Origin: a virus
Direction: 5' to 3' (one strand)
Virus record (IMG/VR): IMGVR_UViG_3300041402_000280
Location: 1 to 45,177 of that record
Length of the DNA: 45,177 nucleotides
The translations under genes and the position numbers were made by a program. The notes below the pieces were generated by a model. It was given only the letters and a program-made list of their open reading frames with translations, searched no databases and was not told where the DNA came from. Below, in pieces: positions 1 to 9,084 of this stretch (positions within the stretch are counted from its first letter, which is position 1; each line of letters begins with the position of its first letter).

Positions 1-21
1 TGTGTCTTTTTTAATCGTCAT
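1..21 (-). CDS. 5' end of a tail-associated gene (partial)
   Basis: Only the first seven codons (MTIKKDT) and the ribosome-binding site (AGGGGAAACA before the ATG) are inside the window. They match the first seven codons and leader of the complete gene at 44224-44814. The gene lies directly downstream of the LamG gene, the same arrangement as at the right end. It is either a second copy or the same gene reached from the other side of a circular genome. Confidence 0.6.
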
Positions 22-30
22 TGTTTCCCC

Positions 31-765
31 TTAAATCGGTGGCGTTGTGGGAGGTGCAAAGTTAGCGTTCTGGTACAATGATGTGCCGTTCGAGATTCTG
101 AAACCATCCATTGAACCTTGGAACGGTAAGCTGTTATCCGGTAAAGCCATGAAGTTAATCCCATCTATCGCACTAACAGACCCAATCGTATTGTTATTTG
201 ACAGAGTGGTTTCGATAACACCATCTAGGGATATGCTAATATTGTTTGGGTCAGTGCCAAACCTATCCACACAATAATAGTGCGGGTCTGTGTCATTGAT
301 AAGTGTCGTTCCCTGGAAAGAGAACAATCCACTTGCGCCATTGAAAAACCTGATTTTCTGCCCGCTGACATAAGCTATCCAACGGGGGCCAGTAACTGAA
401 TTGCCCGCTATATGCTTTGCAGATGTCCCGAATGGAGGGGCGTCAAAACGGAACCAGAACCCTATTGTAAAATCACCAGTAAAAACAAAGTCTAACCCTC
501 CCGGCGCAGTAAGTAAAACATCCGCTTGATCTGGATTGTAAATAGATGTATCACCATAGCCAGCGATTAACCCTGTTGCTTCATGCCGTATTAGATTAGA
601 ACTCCCACCATGAGTTATTCCGTAGCTATTCGGGCCAAGGTCTAATCCTGTGAAGTCTTGGCTCCCATCCGTTGAATCAGACCTTAGATACAGCACATCA
701 TCAGGCCCAAGACCACCACCAGCATCCTCAACCATCATCTCAGCTATTTCGTCAATATGTTCCAT
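31..765 (-). CDS. LamG/concanavalin-like tail adhesin
   Basis: A 244-residue protein with a jelly-roll (LamG/laminin-G-like) pattern. FTIGFWFRF is at residues 99-107, ISISLDG at 176-182 and the closing GSMDGFRIS strand at 217-225, followed by a Pro/Thr tail. Such domains sit on phage fibres and bind glycans or surface proteins, so a receptor-binding or fibre-tip role is inferred. Its ATG overlaps the stop of the upstream fibre gene (TAATG), so translation is probably coupled. A diverged copy of its last third is at 44824-45177, where the two versions are about four-fifths identical in DNA, with the extreme 3' end nearly unchanged. The last gene complete before the left edge on this strand. 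Confidence 0.75.
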   Translation of the reverse strand: MEHIDEIAEMMVEDAGGGLGPDDVLYLRSDSTDGSQDFTGLDLGPNSYGITHGGSSNLIRHEATGLIAGYGDTSIYNPDQADVLLTAPGGLDFVFTGDFTIGFWFRFDAPPFGTSAKHIAGNSVTGPRWIAYVSGQKIRFFNGASGLFSFQGTTLINDTDPHYYCVDRFGTDPNNISISLDGVIETTLSNNNTIGSVSAIDGINFMALPDNSLPFQGSMDGFRISNGTSLYQNANFAPPTTPPI

Positions 766-2906
766 TATGGAGCCAACTTAACATAGACAAAGGCATTTCC
801 GTCTGTCTTGGGGTTATTAACGACAACTTGGTAAGTTCCATCCGCCATAGATGTAAGGTTTGCCGTGGTCATAAATTTAAAAGTGTACCCGGCTATTGTG
901 ATTGTAGGTGCGCCACCGCCTGATACCACAAGGTGAAGAAGAACTGATTTTCTTGATGCCGTGAAGCCCTCAAAGGTGGCGGTGAACGATGCGGTAAAGT
1001 CCCCGGTTATGGTGGAGAAGTCGGTTGCGTTTATCGTCTTGGCAGATAATATTGTGCCAAGGTTTTGGGTGTTGAATCCATTCACAAATTCTATCGCAGT
1101 TTCACCCGCGTTCACTTGGGGCCTCTTTAGTGCCTGACCCACATAAGAACTTGGGGTGTCAACAAGACCAAGAAACGTGGTTATACCAGAACTTCCAGCG
1201 CCAGCACCAGCAGTAGAATTTGGGATAAATCCCCTAAGATCCTGATATCCTGTTACCGCAGAATATGTAAATCCTCCTCCGCTCAATTTCATGGTGAATC
1301 TTGCTACAAGGAAAGCAACACCTTTAAATACTTTTGGGATGGTGTAATTCGTATAGGCAGCGGCATCCGCTATAGCCGTTGCTTCTGAAACAGTATAACC
1401 ACCACTAGGTAAGTTGCAAACAAGATGGGACTCTTCCCCCGTCTTGTTACAAATTGCCCATACTACAATGCTAAAATATTTGTTATTGAGAGAATTGCCT
1501 TCTGAGTCTTCGGTGATAGTATTTAAGTTTGTAACTGGCTTGAAGGGAGTTGTCGGGTCGTTGATAATATGGATAGCATCAGTAGGCATCTCAGTAGCTG
1601 GCATTGTCTGTAAATGTTGCTGGAAAGCCTTGCCAGCCGTGGTTGCAATGTAGCCATTAGTTGGGGTACCCGTTAAAGTAGCTTCAACCCCCGAATCCCA
1701 ATCAGAAGACAGTGACCTAAACCTCTGACCCATATGAGCCAAATGCCCCTGATTGTTGCTGGTGCTCATTACATGATCGTTCCAGTTACGATTTTTGGCA
1801 GCGCCTTGATCTAAAACACCAGCAGCACTTTGTACATACACATCAGCGATCCTTATATGTTCTGTAGTGGGCCAATCTGATGTGCTTACTGTCAGAACTT
1901 TGGTACTCTTGGGGATGTAAACGAAGTTCTCTTGTGGGTTTGTATCAGTTCCGGGAGTTAGCACAATAGTCGCACTTGGATCAGTGTCGAGCATTGTGAA
2001 CCCATCACTGAACATCATAGTCATATCAGGATGACCATTAGATGGGGTCAGTACCCCTGTTATTACTGTGCCACTCGAAATCACTCTAAAATCAAAGGAC
2101 TCTCGAAAAGTGCCATTATGAAAATTAGAAAGAGTATCATTAACTGTCCCGCCAAGTTGAACAAATATCTCTCCGTCAAGCTCCCCAGATTTAGTAACCC
2201 CACCAATGCGGATAGGGTAATTAGGGAATTCTGGCTCAGTGCTTGTCAGCCCCCCTTCTGGAGCTATCCATACTTCAGTGCCTAAAATATATGGTGTTGT
2301 GTCAATTCCCCTAACATAACCACTACTGGTTGCTATACCTAGCGCTGGCCCTCCCTCTCCATCATCTAAGGGTAAAAGCATGGTTGTGACATAAATAGGT
2401 CTAGCAATAGTCTCATGCGTATCACTATGACATGGGGCAACCGATGGACGACCATTAATCTGTCCCACTGGAGATACCGGTGTACCATTTGGGATTTCAA
2501 TGCCGGTATCATTATAAACTAAAATATACGTTTCCTGGCCTACCTGTAATACTGGACCAAGACCGGTATAAAGATTAGCCGTGTAATCTTCATGATTCCA
2601 AGAAAGGGTGCCTTCATCCGTTGGCACTCCGGTTGGATTAATATTAAAAGAAATGAAATTAATATTTCTTGCTGGCCCCGGAATCAATATCCACATCTTT
2701 GTTCCGGGATTTATAGCAGGGGGAATTTGATCAGGGAAAGAAACAGGCCCTGAATAATCAGCATCAAGAGTGTAATGATAGAAAATCTTTGTTCCGGGAT
2801 CAATGACAATAGCGCCATCTTCATCACCAAGGAGATCGCCATCAATTGCATCAATGGCCCCGAAACCACCGCCGGTCAAGTCTGTTGCTGGCCATATTTT
2901 TGACAT
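765..2906 (-). CDS. large tail fibre protein
   Basis: A 713-residue protein rich in Gly, Thr, Ser, Asn and Asp, typical of a trimeric beta-structured fibre. It starts MSKIWPATDLTGGGFGAI and ends with a compact domain. Near residue 590 is a 'LVDTPSSYVGQALKRP' segment, of a type seen in many phage fibres just before the C-terminal region. It lies between a lipoprotein gene and the LamG adhesin, at the end of the tail module where host-recognition proteins are normally coded. Recognition is from context and composition; no enzymatic motif was seen. Confidence 0.75.
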   Translation of the reverse strand: MSKIWPATDLTGGGFGAIDAIDGDLLGDEDGAIVIDPGTKIFYHYTLDADYSGPVSFPDQIPPAINPGTKMWILIPGPARNINFISFNINPTGVPTDEGTLSWNHEDYTANLYTGLGPVLQVGQETYILVYNDTGIEIPNGTPVSPVGQINGRPSVAPCHSDTHETIARPIYVTTMLLPLDDGEGGPALGIATSSGYVRGIDTTPYILGTEVWIAPEGGLTSTEPEFPNYPIRIGGVTKSGELDGEIFVQLGGTVNDTLSNFHNGTFRESFDFRVISSGTVITGVLTPSNGHPDMTMMFSDGFTMLDTDPSATIVLTPGTDTNPQENFVYIPKSTKVLTVSTSDWPTTEHIRIADVYVQSAAGVLDQGAAKNRNWNDHVMSTSNNQGHLAHMGQRFRSLSSDWDSGVEATLTGTPTNGYIATTAGKAFQQHLQTMPATEMPTDAIHIINDPTTPFKPVTNLNTITEDSEGNSLNNKYFSIVVWAICNKTGEESHLVCNLPSGGYTVSEATAIADAAAYTNYTIPKVFKGVAFLVARFTMKLSGGGFTYSAVTGYQDLRGFIPNSTAGAGAGSSGITTFLGLVDTPSSYVGQALKRPQVNAGETAIEFVNGFNTQNLGTILSAKTINATDFSTITGDFTASFTATFEGFTASRKSVLLHLVVSGGGAPTITIAGYTFKFMTTANLTSMADGTYQVVVNNPKTDGNAFVYVKLAP

Positions 2907-2917
2907 GATTTATACCC

Positions 2918-3310
2918 TTAAAAGTTAATACTGGCGCCAGCATGATAATTATGATTAACCGCCCAACCTTCACTGGCAATAATCCCAATCTGAAACACTC
3001 TTCTTGGGTTATATCTAAAACCAAAAATTTCAGCTTCGACCGGTAGCGCCCATGCTGTCAACCATTGACAAGCTATACCAAATGGGATCAAGGTATTTAT
3101 TTTTGCTTGTGATGGACGTTCGCCTAGAATTGGATTCTGCTCGATTCGTCCACGACTTTCAAAGCCTCGCGTCTGTTTCCAGTCGACCCCAGTGGCTATC
3201 GTCCCGGCCAATTGATAAGCATAATCTTTAGGTGTGAATTTAGAAAAGTGCTTGCCAGAGCAACCGCATAGAAAGCAGAGAAAGAGAATTAATATTGTTT
3301 TTTTTACCAT
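2918..3310 (-). CDS. phage lipoprotein
   Basis: About 130 residues from the ATG at 3310. A longer frame starts at 3346, but the 3310 start gives a clean signal peptide and has AAAGG about 10 bases upstream. The N-terminus is KK plus a hydrophobic stretch ending in the lipobox L14-C15-G16-C17, so the protein should be exported and lipid-anchored. The mature part has a DWKQTRGFE... and NPILG..PS pattern that recurs in phage proteins of unknown function. It is placed between two fibre genes. An outer-membrane spanin or a superinfection-exclusion lipoprotein are possibilities, neither shown. It indicates a host with a lipoprotein export pathway. Confidence 0.65.
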   Translation of the reverse strand: MVKKTILILFLCFLCGCSGKHFSKFTPKDYAYQLAGTIATGVDWKQTRGFESRGRIEQNPILGERPSQAKINTLIPFGIACQWLTAWALPVEAEIFGFRYNPRRVFQIGIIASEGWAVNHNYHAGASINF

Positions 3311-3326
3311 TGTTATCCAGCCTTTA

Positions 3327-4310
3327 TTAAGTAATATATCCGACAAGATATATCTTGCATGTTTTTGTAGTACCTACACCTTCAAAGAGATAATCAAAAT
3401 CCTGATTGCTGTCTAAACTTACTTGAACTTGGACAGTCGATCTTTGGTAAGAGTTAACTATTCCTGTATGCTCAATTATTGTATAAGCTTGCGCCTTCAA
3501 TGTAGCGTCATCTTGAGCTAATGCTGATCCTGTTTCACGCAACCATGCTTGGGCTTCGGAAGCATTTCCATTTACAGTAGCGTAAAGCACTATGGATAGT
3601 ATAGCTGTCGTAGCCTTCGCAGTGGATAAAGTTGTACTGTCATGAGTAACCCAACCACTAGTATCTGCGCTCAAGCTTGCTAACAATTCTGGCGTAGTTA
3701 GCGTGTGTGCTCCAGTTAATCTGCCAATAAATTCAGTCTGTTTTATTCCTCCTGTATCTCCACTTGTCTCGGCAATTGCACCATTACTAACAGTAACATT
3801 TGCAATCGGGATATCAATTCCTGCAAAAACAGCCCCGGCCCCGCTGACGATGATGTCACCGGCCCCGGAGTTGATTACTCGCAATAAGATAAAATCACGC
3901 GCCCCGGAAAAGGTGGCGGTGAAAGTCGAAACATCGAGAATGGCCAGCGGGCTTTCAGATTTTATTTTTAGATCGTCATTGGTTAAAGAAAGGTTGCCAA
4001 GCAAGGTGTGGGTTCCGTCAAGAATAAGAATCCTTGACCCTGCCACGGCCAGAGCATCTATCAGATCAGCCATAACATGTGTTGCTTCAAATGCTGTGAC
4101 CTGTGCCGCTGACCCTATCACGATATCATAATAAGAGCCCTGAAGGCCAAGAAACCACTTGCTAACTCTATTCCACATCCAGTTTAAAAACTGAGAGGCC
4201 ACCTTCTCTTTATAAATAAACCCGGCAAGCTTCTTGGTCGATCCCGGATCTGATATCTTGGCCGCTCCGTCATCAGTTACCCATTTAATCAAGTCAGGTT
4301 TAGTTGTCAT
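3327..4310 (-). CDS. tail fibre / beta-helix protein
   Basis: A 327-residue protein. The first 55 residues (PDLIKWVTDDGAAKISDPG, then NWMWNRVSKWF) resemble the N-terminal attachment region of phage fibres that are followed by a baseplate gene. Residues about 60-190 have regular beta-strand spacing with VSGAG/VSNG turns, suggesting a right-handed beta-helix. It overlaps the upstream DUF2612-like gene by four bases (ATGA). Probably a short tail fibre or fibre connector; a depolymerase activity cannot be judged from sequence. Confidence 0.65.
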   Translation of the reverse strand: MTTKPDLIKWVTDDGAAKISDPGSTKKLAGFIYKEKVASQFLNWMWNRVSKWFLGLQGSYYDIVIGSAAQVTAFEATHVMADLIDALAVAGSRILILDGTHTLLGNLSLTNDDLKIKSESPLAILDVSTFTATFSGARDFILLRVINSGAGDIIVSGAGAVFAGIDIPIANVTVSNGAIAETSGDTGGIKQTEFIGRLTGAHTLTTPELLASLSADTSGWVTHDSTTLSTAKATTAILSIVLYATVNGNASEAQAWLRETGSALAQDDATLKAQAYTIIEHTGIVNSYQRSTVQVQVSLDSNQDFDYLFEGVGTTKTCKIYLVGYIT

Positions 4311-4930
4311 GTTATCACCCTTGCAAGGCCGCCGCCTTCAGTTAAAGATTCATCACCGAGGCCATTGGTTGAACTTATCGGCCCGTTATTGCTTCCGTCA
4401 ACTTCTGAGACATCTGATAATTCATAATAGTCTGTTTCAGGAGCAAATTCCAAAATTAATTTTATGCCGCCAGCTTTGACAAGTGCCATCTGATCAATGA
4501 TGGCCTGATCGATTGCGGGATCTTCTGCATCGATGTCAGTCAATGCCACCAATAAAACCCCGGCGGGATAAAAATCAGAGGCAAAAACAGATGTGGCCTG
4601 GCTTAACGTCAAAAAAGAAGTGATCAGGTTTTCCATTTCACCGCTTTTAGAAAGCTCCCCTGTACGACCAACAAGGCGGGCCCTATATGATTCGTCAGAT
4701 TCACCAAGTTCCCTTTCAAGGTCAAGAATCTGGCCAAGGCCATCAAGTTGAACACCAACAGCAACAGAAAGATGGCGTTCATCGAGAATTTTAAATAGTT
4801 GCGTTTCAAGTTCCTGAAAACGACTGCCAAAGATATCAATTAATTTTTGATGATTTGCCGCCGTTCTGTACCGGTCAGGATATCTATCCCTTATCTGTTC
4901 GGCATGGTCATCAATTTCTTCGATAGTCAT
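4307..4930 (-). CDS. baseplate/tail protein, DUF2612-like (gpI position)
   Basis: A 207-residue protein with the pattern of DUF2612/P2 gpI-type proteins: an N-terminal helix-rich part (RYPDRYRTAANHQKL, then LDGLGQILDLERELGESDESYR near residues 60-85) and a C-terminal beta part. It follows the baseplate J gene directly (stop/start at 4930) and precedes the first fibre gene, the usual position of the protein that links baseplate wedge and fibres. The function is inferred from family and gene order. Confidence 0.7.
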   Translation of the reverse strand: MTIEEIDDHAEQIRDRYPDRYRTAANHQKLIDIFGSRFQELETQLFKILDERHLSVAVGVQLDGLGQILDLERELGESDESYRARLVGRTGELSKSGEMENLITSFLTLSQATSVFASDFYPAGVLLVALTDIDAEDPAIDQAIIDQMALVKAGGIKLILEFAPETDYYELSDVSEVDGSNNGPISSTNGLGDESLTEGGGLARVIT

Positions 4931-6309
4931 TATGGCAATTCCGTTATGGTTGTTCTTGAACTATCAAAATCGGCAATATCAGTTTCAGCAATGACAATGT
5001 TATTGTCAAGAGTTGGCCCGGGGGCAATCCCGATCCTGATCGCGCTGTTTGTGATCCCTGGAACATCATCATAAGTCCCGATCAAAACAGGATTGACAAT
5101 AACATCTTCACCAATTTCCAGAGCATCACCATAAGCAAGAACAGCATCTTCAACAAGCTGAAGGCCATTTGATGGGAAGTCAGCGTTGGTGGTCAAATCA
5201 ATTTCAAGCCAAATCAAAACACTTCCAGCCCGGGAAAATCCGATATTGTGTTGATTTCCTTGACTGTCATCTATGTTGCCGTTGATATCTCCAAAGGCTT
5301 GAATCCCGGCGGCCTTTGAATCAAATATTTCTTGAAATATATCCTGATTGGTTCCACCGACAACCACACATTCAATTGACTTGCCAGGGCGGCCAGAAAC
5401 ATCAACTTCAAGTTCATCATTTTCAAAAACAAGGGCCTGGGAAACCCCGTCAATTGTTAAAAGATTCCCCCTGATAGCTTCAAGCCTTGCCCCTCCCAAA
5501 CCTTGCAAGGCGGCTATTCTCCGCGCCCTGAAAGCGGCATCAGTTTCAGCGGCCGCGCCTTTATCGGCATCAACTTCGTTAATCACCTGATCCCACCCGG
5601 CAACGAATGTGACAATATCATTCAGAGTGCCGGCCAGGGCAACAACAGGCCCGGTGTCAACCGCTTCAGCATTCCCGGCGGTCATCGGCAACATGTTGAT
5701 TGTTCCTGTGGCCGGACTGATCGGCGTTGTTGTTATCGTATATTCAAAATTATTAGGGTCGACAACATTAGTGACTTGAACAAGACCATTATATTCATCT
5801 TGATCAGCGCCAGAAATAAAAACACGTTGGCCGGCAACAACAACATGGCCGGTCACTTCAGCGCTGACGATGGCACCGGTTCTGGTAAGGGCAACAACCG
5901 ATTTGCTTGACCCGCCAATTGTCACATCTGCCGTCAAAGCGAATTGATCACCGGCATCTTGAACCGCAATAAATGAACCAGCAGGCACCAAAGTTGTTGC
6001 TGTTCCCCCAAGATAAACGGCAACTTCAGAATTGGTAGCACCATTGGGAGTGATTGCCGTTATTTCTCCAATTCTGGCAAGGGAAATGTCACTGGATGAA
6101 TTTGGATAAGCAGCATTATAAACAGCCTGTTGGAGTTCCCATTGCGTTGATTCTCTGTCAGCAAGAATGGCAATTTCTTTGCCCATTTCAGTATCAGGGC
6201 CAAGAGGCAAACCGGCCCCATAGGACGCCCGATATTGGGCTTCAATTTCAGCAACAATTACATTCAACGGTTTAACTGTGAAGCCGTTTCCATCAAGTCC
6301 ATAGCTCAT
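4930..6309 (-). CDS. baseplate J-like protein
   Basis: A 459-residue Mu gp47/P2 gpJ-type protein. The start MSYGLDGNGFTVKPL..IVAEIEAQYR is typical of the family, and the central 'GKEIAILADRES..WELQQAVYNA' and 'EVDADKGAAAETDAAFRARR' segments match the conserved core. It builds the baseplate wedge ring. It lies between the gp25-like and DUF2612-like genes with four-base and one-base overlaps, a standard contractile-tail order. Confidence 0.9.
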   Translation of the reverse strand: MSYGLDGNGFTVKPLNVIVAEIEAQYRASYGAGLPLGPDTEMGKEIAILADRESTQWELQQAVYNAAYPNSSSDISLARIGEITAITPNGATNSEVAVYLGGTATTLVPAGSFIAVQDAGDQFALTADVTIGGSSKSVVALTRTGAIVSAEVTGHVVVAGQRVFISGADQDEYNGLVQVTNVVDPNNFEYTITTTPISPATGTINMLPMTAGNAEAVDTGPVVALAGTLNDIVTFVAGWDQVINEVDADKGAAAETDAAFRARRIAALQGLGGARLEAIRGNLLTIDGVSQALVFENDELEVDVSGRPGKSIECVVVGGTNQDIFQEIFDSKAAGIQAFGDINGNIDDSQGNQHNIGFSRAGSVLIWLEIDLTTNADFPSNGLQLVEDAVLAYGDALEIGEDVIVNPVLIGTYDDVPGITNSAIRIGIAPGPTLDNNIVIAETDIADFDSSRTTITELP

Positions 6310-6653
6310 ATTGTCACCGTCCCTGAAACATCGCCAAGCGTTGTGTTTAATTTATATGAAACTGTCAATTTTCTTGTTCTTGAATCAAGTTCAATGTCAA
6401 ATTCAGTGAAAGTGCCATCTTGGCTTTTTAGAATCTCGCCTTTCAGAACAGCATTGATGACATCGATCCTTGCACCTTTCACAAGTATTGTTTCCCGGTA
6501 CGGCACACCATAGGAAAGATCAAGAAACCATTCTTTGATGAAGGTTTCAAGCCTGTCCTTTATCCGTTGAGCGGCCGCGTCACCGTCTTCAACTGTGGCC
6601 CAATCTCCGTTTACAATTACCCGGTCATTAGTATAAGCAAAATCTTTATTCAT
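6306..6653 (-). CDS. baseplate wedge protein, gp25/DUF2634-like
   Basis: A 115-residue protein. The segment AAQRIKDRLETFIKEWFLD (residues 27-45), followed by DLSYGVPYRETIL, is characteristic of gp25-like/DUF2634 wedge proteins, and the end is an alternating beta-strand region. These proteins nucleate sheath polymerisation at the baseplate in related phages. It overlaps both neighbours by four bases. Confidence 0.8.
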   Translation of the reverse strand: MNKDFAYTNDRVIVNGDWATVEDGDAAAQRIKDRLETFIKEWFLDLSYGVPYRETILVKGARIDVINAVLKGEILKSQDGTFTEFDIELDSRTRKLTVSYKLNTTLGDVSGTVTI

Positions 6654-7348
6654 ACTTTGATTTTCCCAAGTTTTGTAAGTTCATTGTTCACTGCCGTTGA
6701 AATACTGTCAACAGTTGTTTTTGTGGCGGCATAACTAGCGGCATTTAATGGCACACCGGTTGGAGCTCCTTCAGTAGTTGTCGAATGGGTTTCAGTTTGC
6801 ATGTCTGCCAATGTCTGTGAAAGCTGATCGGCCAAATCTTTCAGAGAACTAAAAGCATCATAAGCAATCTGGAGCAATTCTTCTTTACCATTGCCAAAAG
6901 TCATTTTGATTCCTGGCTTTACAGCTATTTCAAGCGCGTCCGGATTGATGGCTTTCCATGCCCTAAGTTTTGGATACCCGCCCGGGATGGCATAAGCATC
7001 ATTCAGATCATGTTTTCTTGTGTCGCCTGGTTCTTTAGGATCTCCGTTGCTGGCAATCCAACTTTCAATTGACCGATCTGCAAAAATCAAAGTGACAATT
7101 GAACCTTTTGAAATCGGCACCCGGATCAAACCATTATCGCTTTGCGGGTGAATGACCGGCACATTGCTAATGCTCGATAGCAATTCGGCTTTCTGTCGGC
7201 CATAAAAACGCCGCTTAATTAACGGCTGAACAGTCGCAAGGTGTGTGTCCGGGTCATAAGATTCAATCTTTGCCGGCAAGCAAACACGAAAATTAACAAG
7301 ATATTCAGCTATTTCAGAACGGATCAATTCACCGTAATCAACAGACAT
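6650..7348 (-). CDS. baseplate spike protein, Gp138 N-terminal type
   Basis: A 232-residue protein whose N-terminal half has an OB-fold-like pattern of Gp138_N/gpV-type spike proteins (ARIESYDP-type strand, NVPVIHPQSDNGLIRVPI, GSIVTLIFADRSIESWI). The C-terminal part is helical and Thr/Ser-rich. It should sit at the centre of the baseplate and puncture the envelope. Next to gp25-like and J genes, as expected. Confidence 0.8.
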   Translation of the reverse strand: MSVDYGELIRSEIAEYLVNFRVCLPAKIESYDPDTHLATVQPLIKRRFYGRQKAELLSSISNVPVIHPQSDNGLIRVPISKGSIVTLIFADRSIESWIASNGDPKEPGDTRKHDLNDAYAIPGGYPKLRAWKAINPDALEIAVKPGIKMTFGNGKEELLQIAYDAFSSLKDLADQLSQTLADMQTETHSTTTEGAPTGVPLNAASYAATKTTVDSISTAVNNELTKLGKIKV

Positions 7349-8260
7349 CTAATAAACCCCCTGAAATAATGAAGAATAGACACATTCAAAGGATGAAAAC
7401 CAATCAGCACCGCGATTGTCGCCCGCATGTTTCATGCCAACAACATGATATTCAGGGGCATAGCCTGGTCCTTGCAATGTGCCGGTTGTGGTGGCTGATT
7501 CAACAAAGATTTTTTCAAACATCTTTATTCTTGGCCGCAATTGAGATTTGATATTGATTCCAGCCCTAGTGATTTGCGGAGTTCCGATCAGGCCATTTTG
7601 TGGCGAGAAGGTGTTGTCATCTGTTTTGCCGGCATCCGGGTTACGCGGGCGGTTCGATTTATAAACAAGACCCTGACCACCTTCTTCAATAGTGAATGCC
7701 AATCCGTAACGTCCGAGAAAAACGGAAGCTTCTTTTGAAGATATCCCTGAAGCTGAAAAATCATTTGGCTTTTTGTTCTTCAATATTTCAAGGGCTTCTT
7801 GGGTGTATTTGATATCAATGCCAAGCGGGCCAAGAAGTTGATCAGATATGACCTTCGCGCTTGTCGGCTTTGAAAATGCAACCTGAACATCACCTTTTGA
7901 AGAATCATTTAGGCCGGAATAAAGTTCAATATTTGTCAGCCAGGTTGGCCCCTGCTTGTTATTAATCGCGCTGAGAACATCGCCAGAAACAAGCAAAACT
8001 TCCTTGCCACGATATCCAGCAAACAAAGACATCTTGATCACCGGGTCAACCATGGGGAAATCAAGAGGATGTGGCCTTGCAATTTTTTCACGGCTGATCT
8101 TTGGAAAATTTTTGATTGTTATCAATCCATGATTGAATTGAAGGCCATCGTTTTTGTCAATTTCAAAAAGAACATGATGATCTGTGACAGGTGGTATTTC
8201 CACCCCCTCAAATTTAATGATTATTGATCTGTCAAAATTAGCCAATTGATTCTTCCTCAT
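7349..8260 (-). CDS. baseplate hub protein
   Basis: About 303 residues from the ATG at 8260 (MRKNQLANFDRS). A start at 8398 is possible, but the added 46 residues lie over the previous gene and look unnatural. The pattern IIIKFEGVEIPP, then INNKQGPTWLTNIELYSGL and VAFSKPTSAKVISDQLL, resembles hub proteins of the gp44/P2 gpD type. It is placed between the plug-like protein and the spike. Role by position and weak family resemblance. Confidence 0.6.
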   Translation of the reverse strand: MRKNQLANFDRSIIIKFEGVEIPPVTDHHVLFEIDKNDGLQFNHGLITIKNFPKISREKIARPHPLDFPMVDPVIKMSLFAGYRGKEVLLVSGDVLSAINNKQGPTWLTNIELYSGLNDSSKGDVQVAFSKPTSAKVISDQLLGPLGIDIKYTQEALEILKNKKPNDFSASGISSKEASVFLGRYGLAFTIEEGGQGLVYKSNRPRNPDAGKTDDNTFSPQNGLIGTPQITRAGINIKSQLRPRIKMFEKIFVESATTTGTLQGPGYAPEYHVVGMKHAGDNRGADWFSSFECVYSSLFQGVY

Positions 8261-8564
8261 AAACCAGAAAGACCCGATCACCAAACAGGGTGTCATCAGG
8301 ATCACGGTCAAGGCCATCAAGGTCAACGATTGAGAATGTCCCCGGCGGCAAGCCTTCAATCCGATTGTATTGGGCAAGAAGATCATCAATGATAACAAGC
8401 TTCACTTCATCAATCAAAACCACATCTTCACGGCCAATGGTCAAAGACCAATGAAGATCCCGGGCATTCCATAAAAATGTAAGGTCATAAATAAGGCCAT
8501 CAAGTTCAACTTGTTGGCTGAAAGGGTCTGTTGTCGCCTGTACCGGGATAATGAATCTAGCCAT
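8238..8564 (-). CDS. baseplate plug-like protein
   Basis: 108 residues from the ATG at 8564 (MARFIIPVQATTDPFSQQ). The start at 8672 would overlap the previous gene by more than 100 bases. The pattern ELDGLIYDLTFLWNARDLHW resembles the family named after the cyanophage Pam3 baseplate plug (gp18). Its ATG overlaps the stop of the upstream gene. Predicted to close the central channel of the baseplate; family call from memory. Confidence 0.6.
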   Translation of the reverse strand: MARFIIPVQATTDPFSQQVELDGLIYDLTFLWNARDLHWSLTIGREDVVLIDEVKLVIIDDLLAQYNRIEGLPPGTFSIVDLDGLDRDPDDTLFGDRVFLVYEEESIG

Positions 8565-9078
8565 TGAAAGACACCTTTGCAACTTCACCGTTGTTGCTAA
8601 TTGGTAAAGCTGTGTGTTGAACATCTGCGGCGATAAGGTCACGGTTTGTCGCCGCATCGGCGCCGACAACAAGAATTTCTTTCATGACCAATGAGAATCT
8701 AATTGAATTGCCGTCACGGCTAGACCTGGGGATGCCAATTCTTTTGATCAGCATGTTTGTATAAACATTGATGCCGGTGACAACAGTGATTGTTTCCTTC
8801 TTCTTCTGAAGGGCCACAATTTCTTTATATGCTTCAGTGGATCGCCCGGGATAGTTTAATTGGGCAAGATTGGCAGTAGCGTCAGAAATACGGCATTCCA
8901 TATTAAGAATAACAGGCAAAAGAACTTGATTGTCACTGACCGGGGTTCCATCTTCAATAGGGCTTTCTGTGATTTCTGAATCATAAACATGTTCTTCAGA
9001 AAGGACAGCATCAACAACAACTTGTTGAATTTTTGCCAGGAAAAAAAGAGGCGCCCCGAACACATCCAAAACGGCCAT
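8557..9078 (-). CDS. Dit-like distal tail/baseplate protein
   Basis: A 173-residue protein with the segment ITESPIEDGTPVSDNQVLLPVILNMECRIS (shown in parts: SPIEDG at about residues 40-45 and LPVILNMECRIS at 53-64). This is the signature of Dit-like N-terminal domains in contractile phages, where they link tube and hub. It follows the tape measure gene and precedes the plug-like protein. Confidence 0.6.
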   Translation of the reverse strand: MAVLDVFGAPLFFLAKIQQVVVDAVLSEEHVYDSEITESPIEDGTPVSDNQVLLPVILNMECRISDATANLAQLNYPGRSTEAYKEIVALQKKKETITVVTGINVYTNMLIKRIGIPRSSRDGNSIRFSLVMKEILVVGADAATNRDLIAADVQHTALPISNNGEVAKVSFNG

Positions 9079-9084
9079 TTTGTT

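Noticed and set aside
7349-8398. Long form of the hub protein starting at 8398
   Set aside because: The extra 46 residues overlap the plug-like gene and look like a shadow; the start at 8260 is better.
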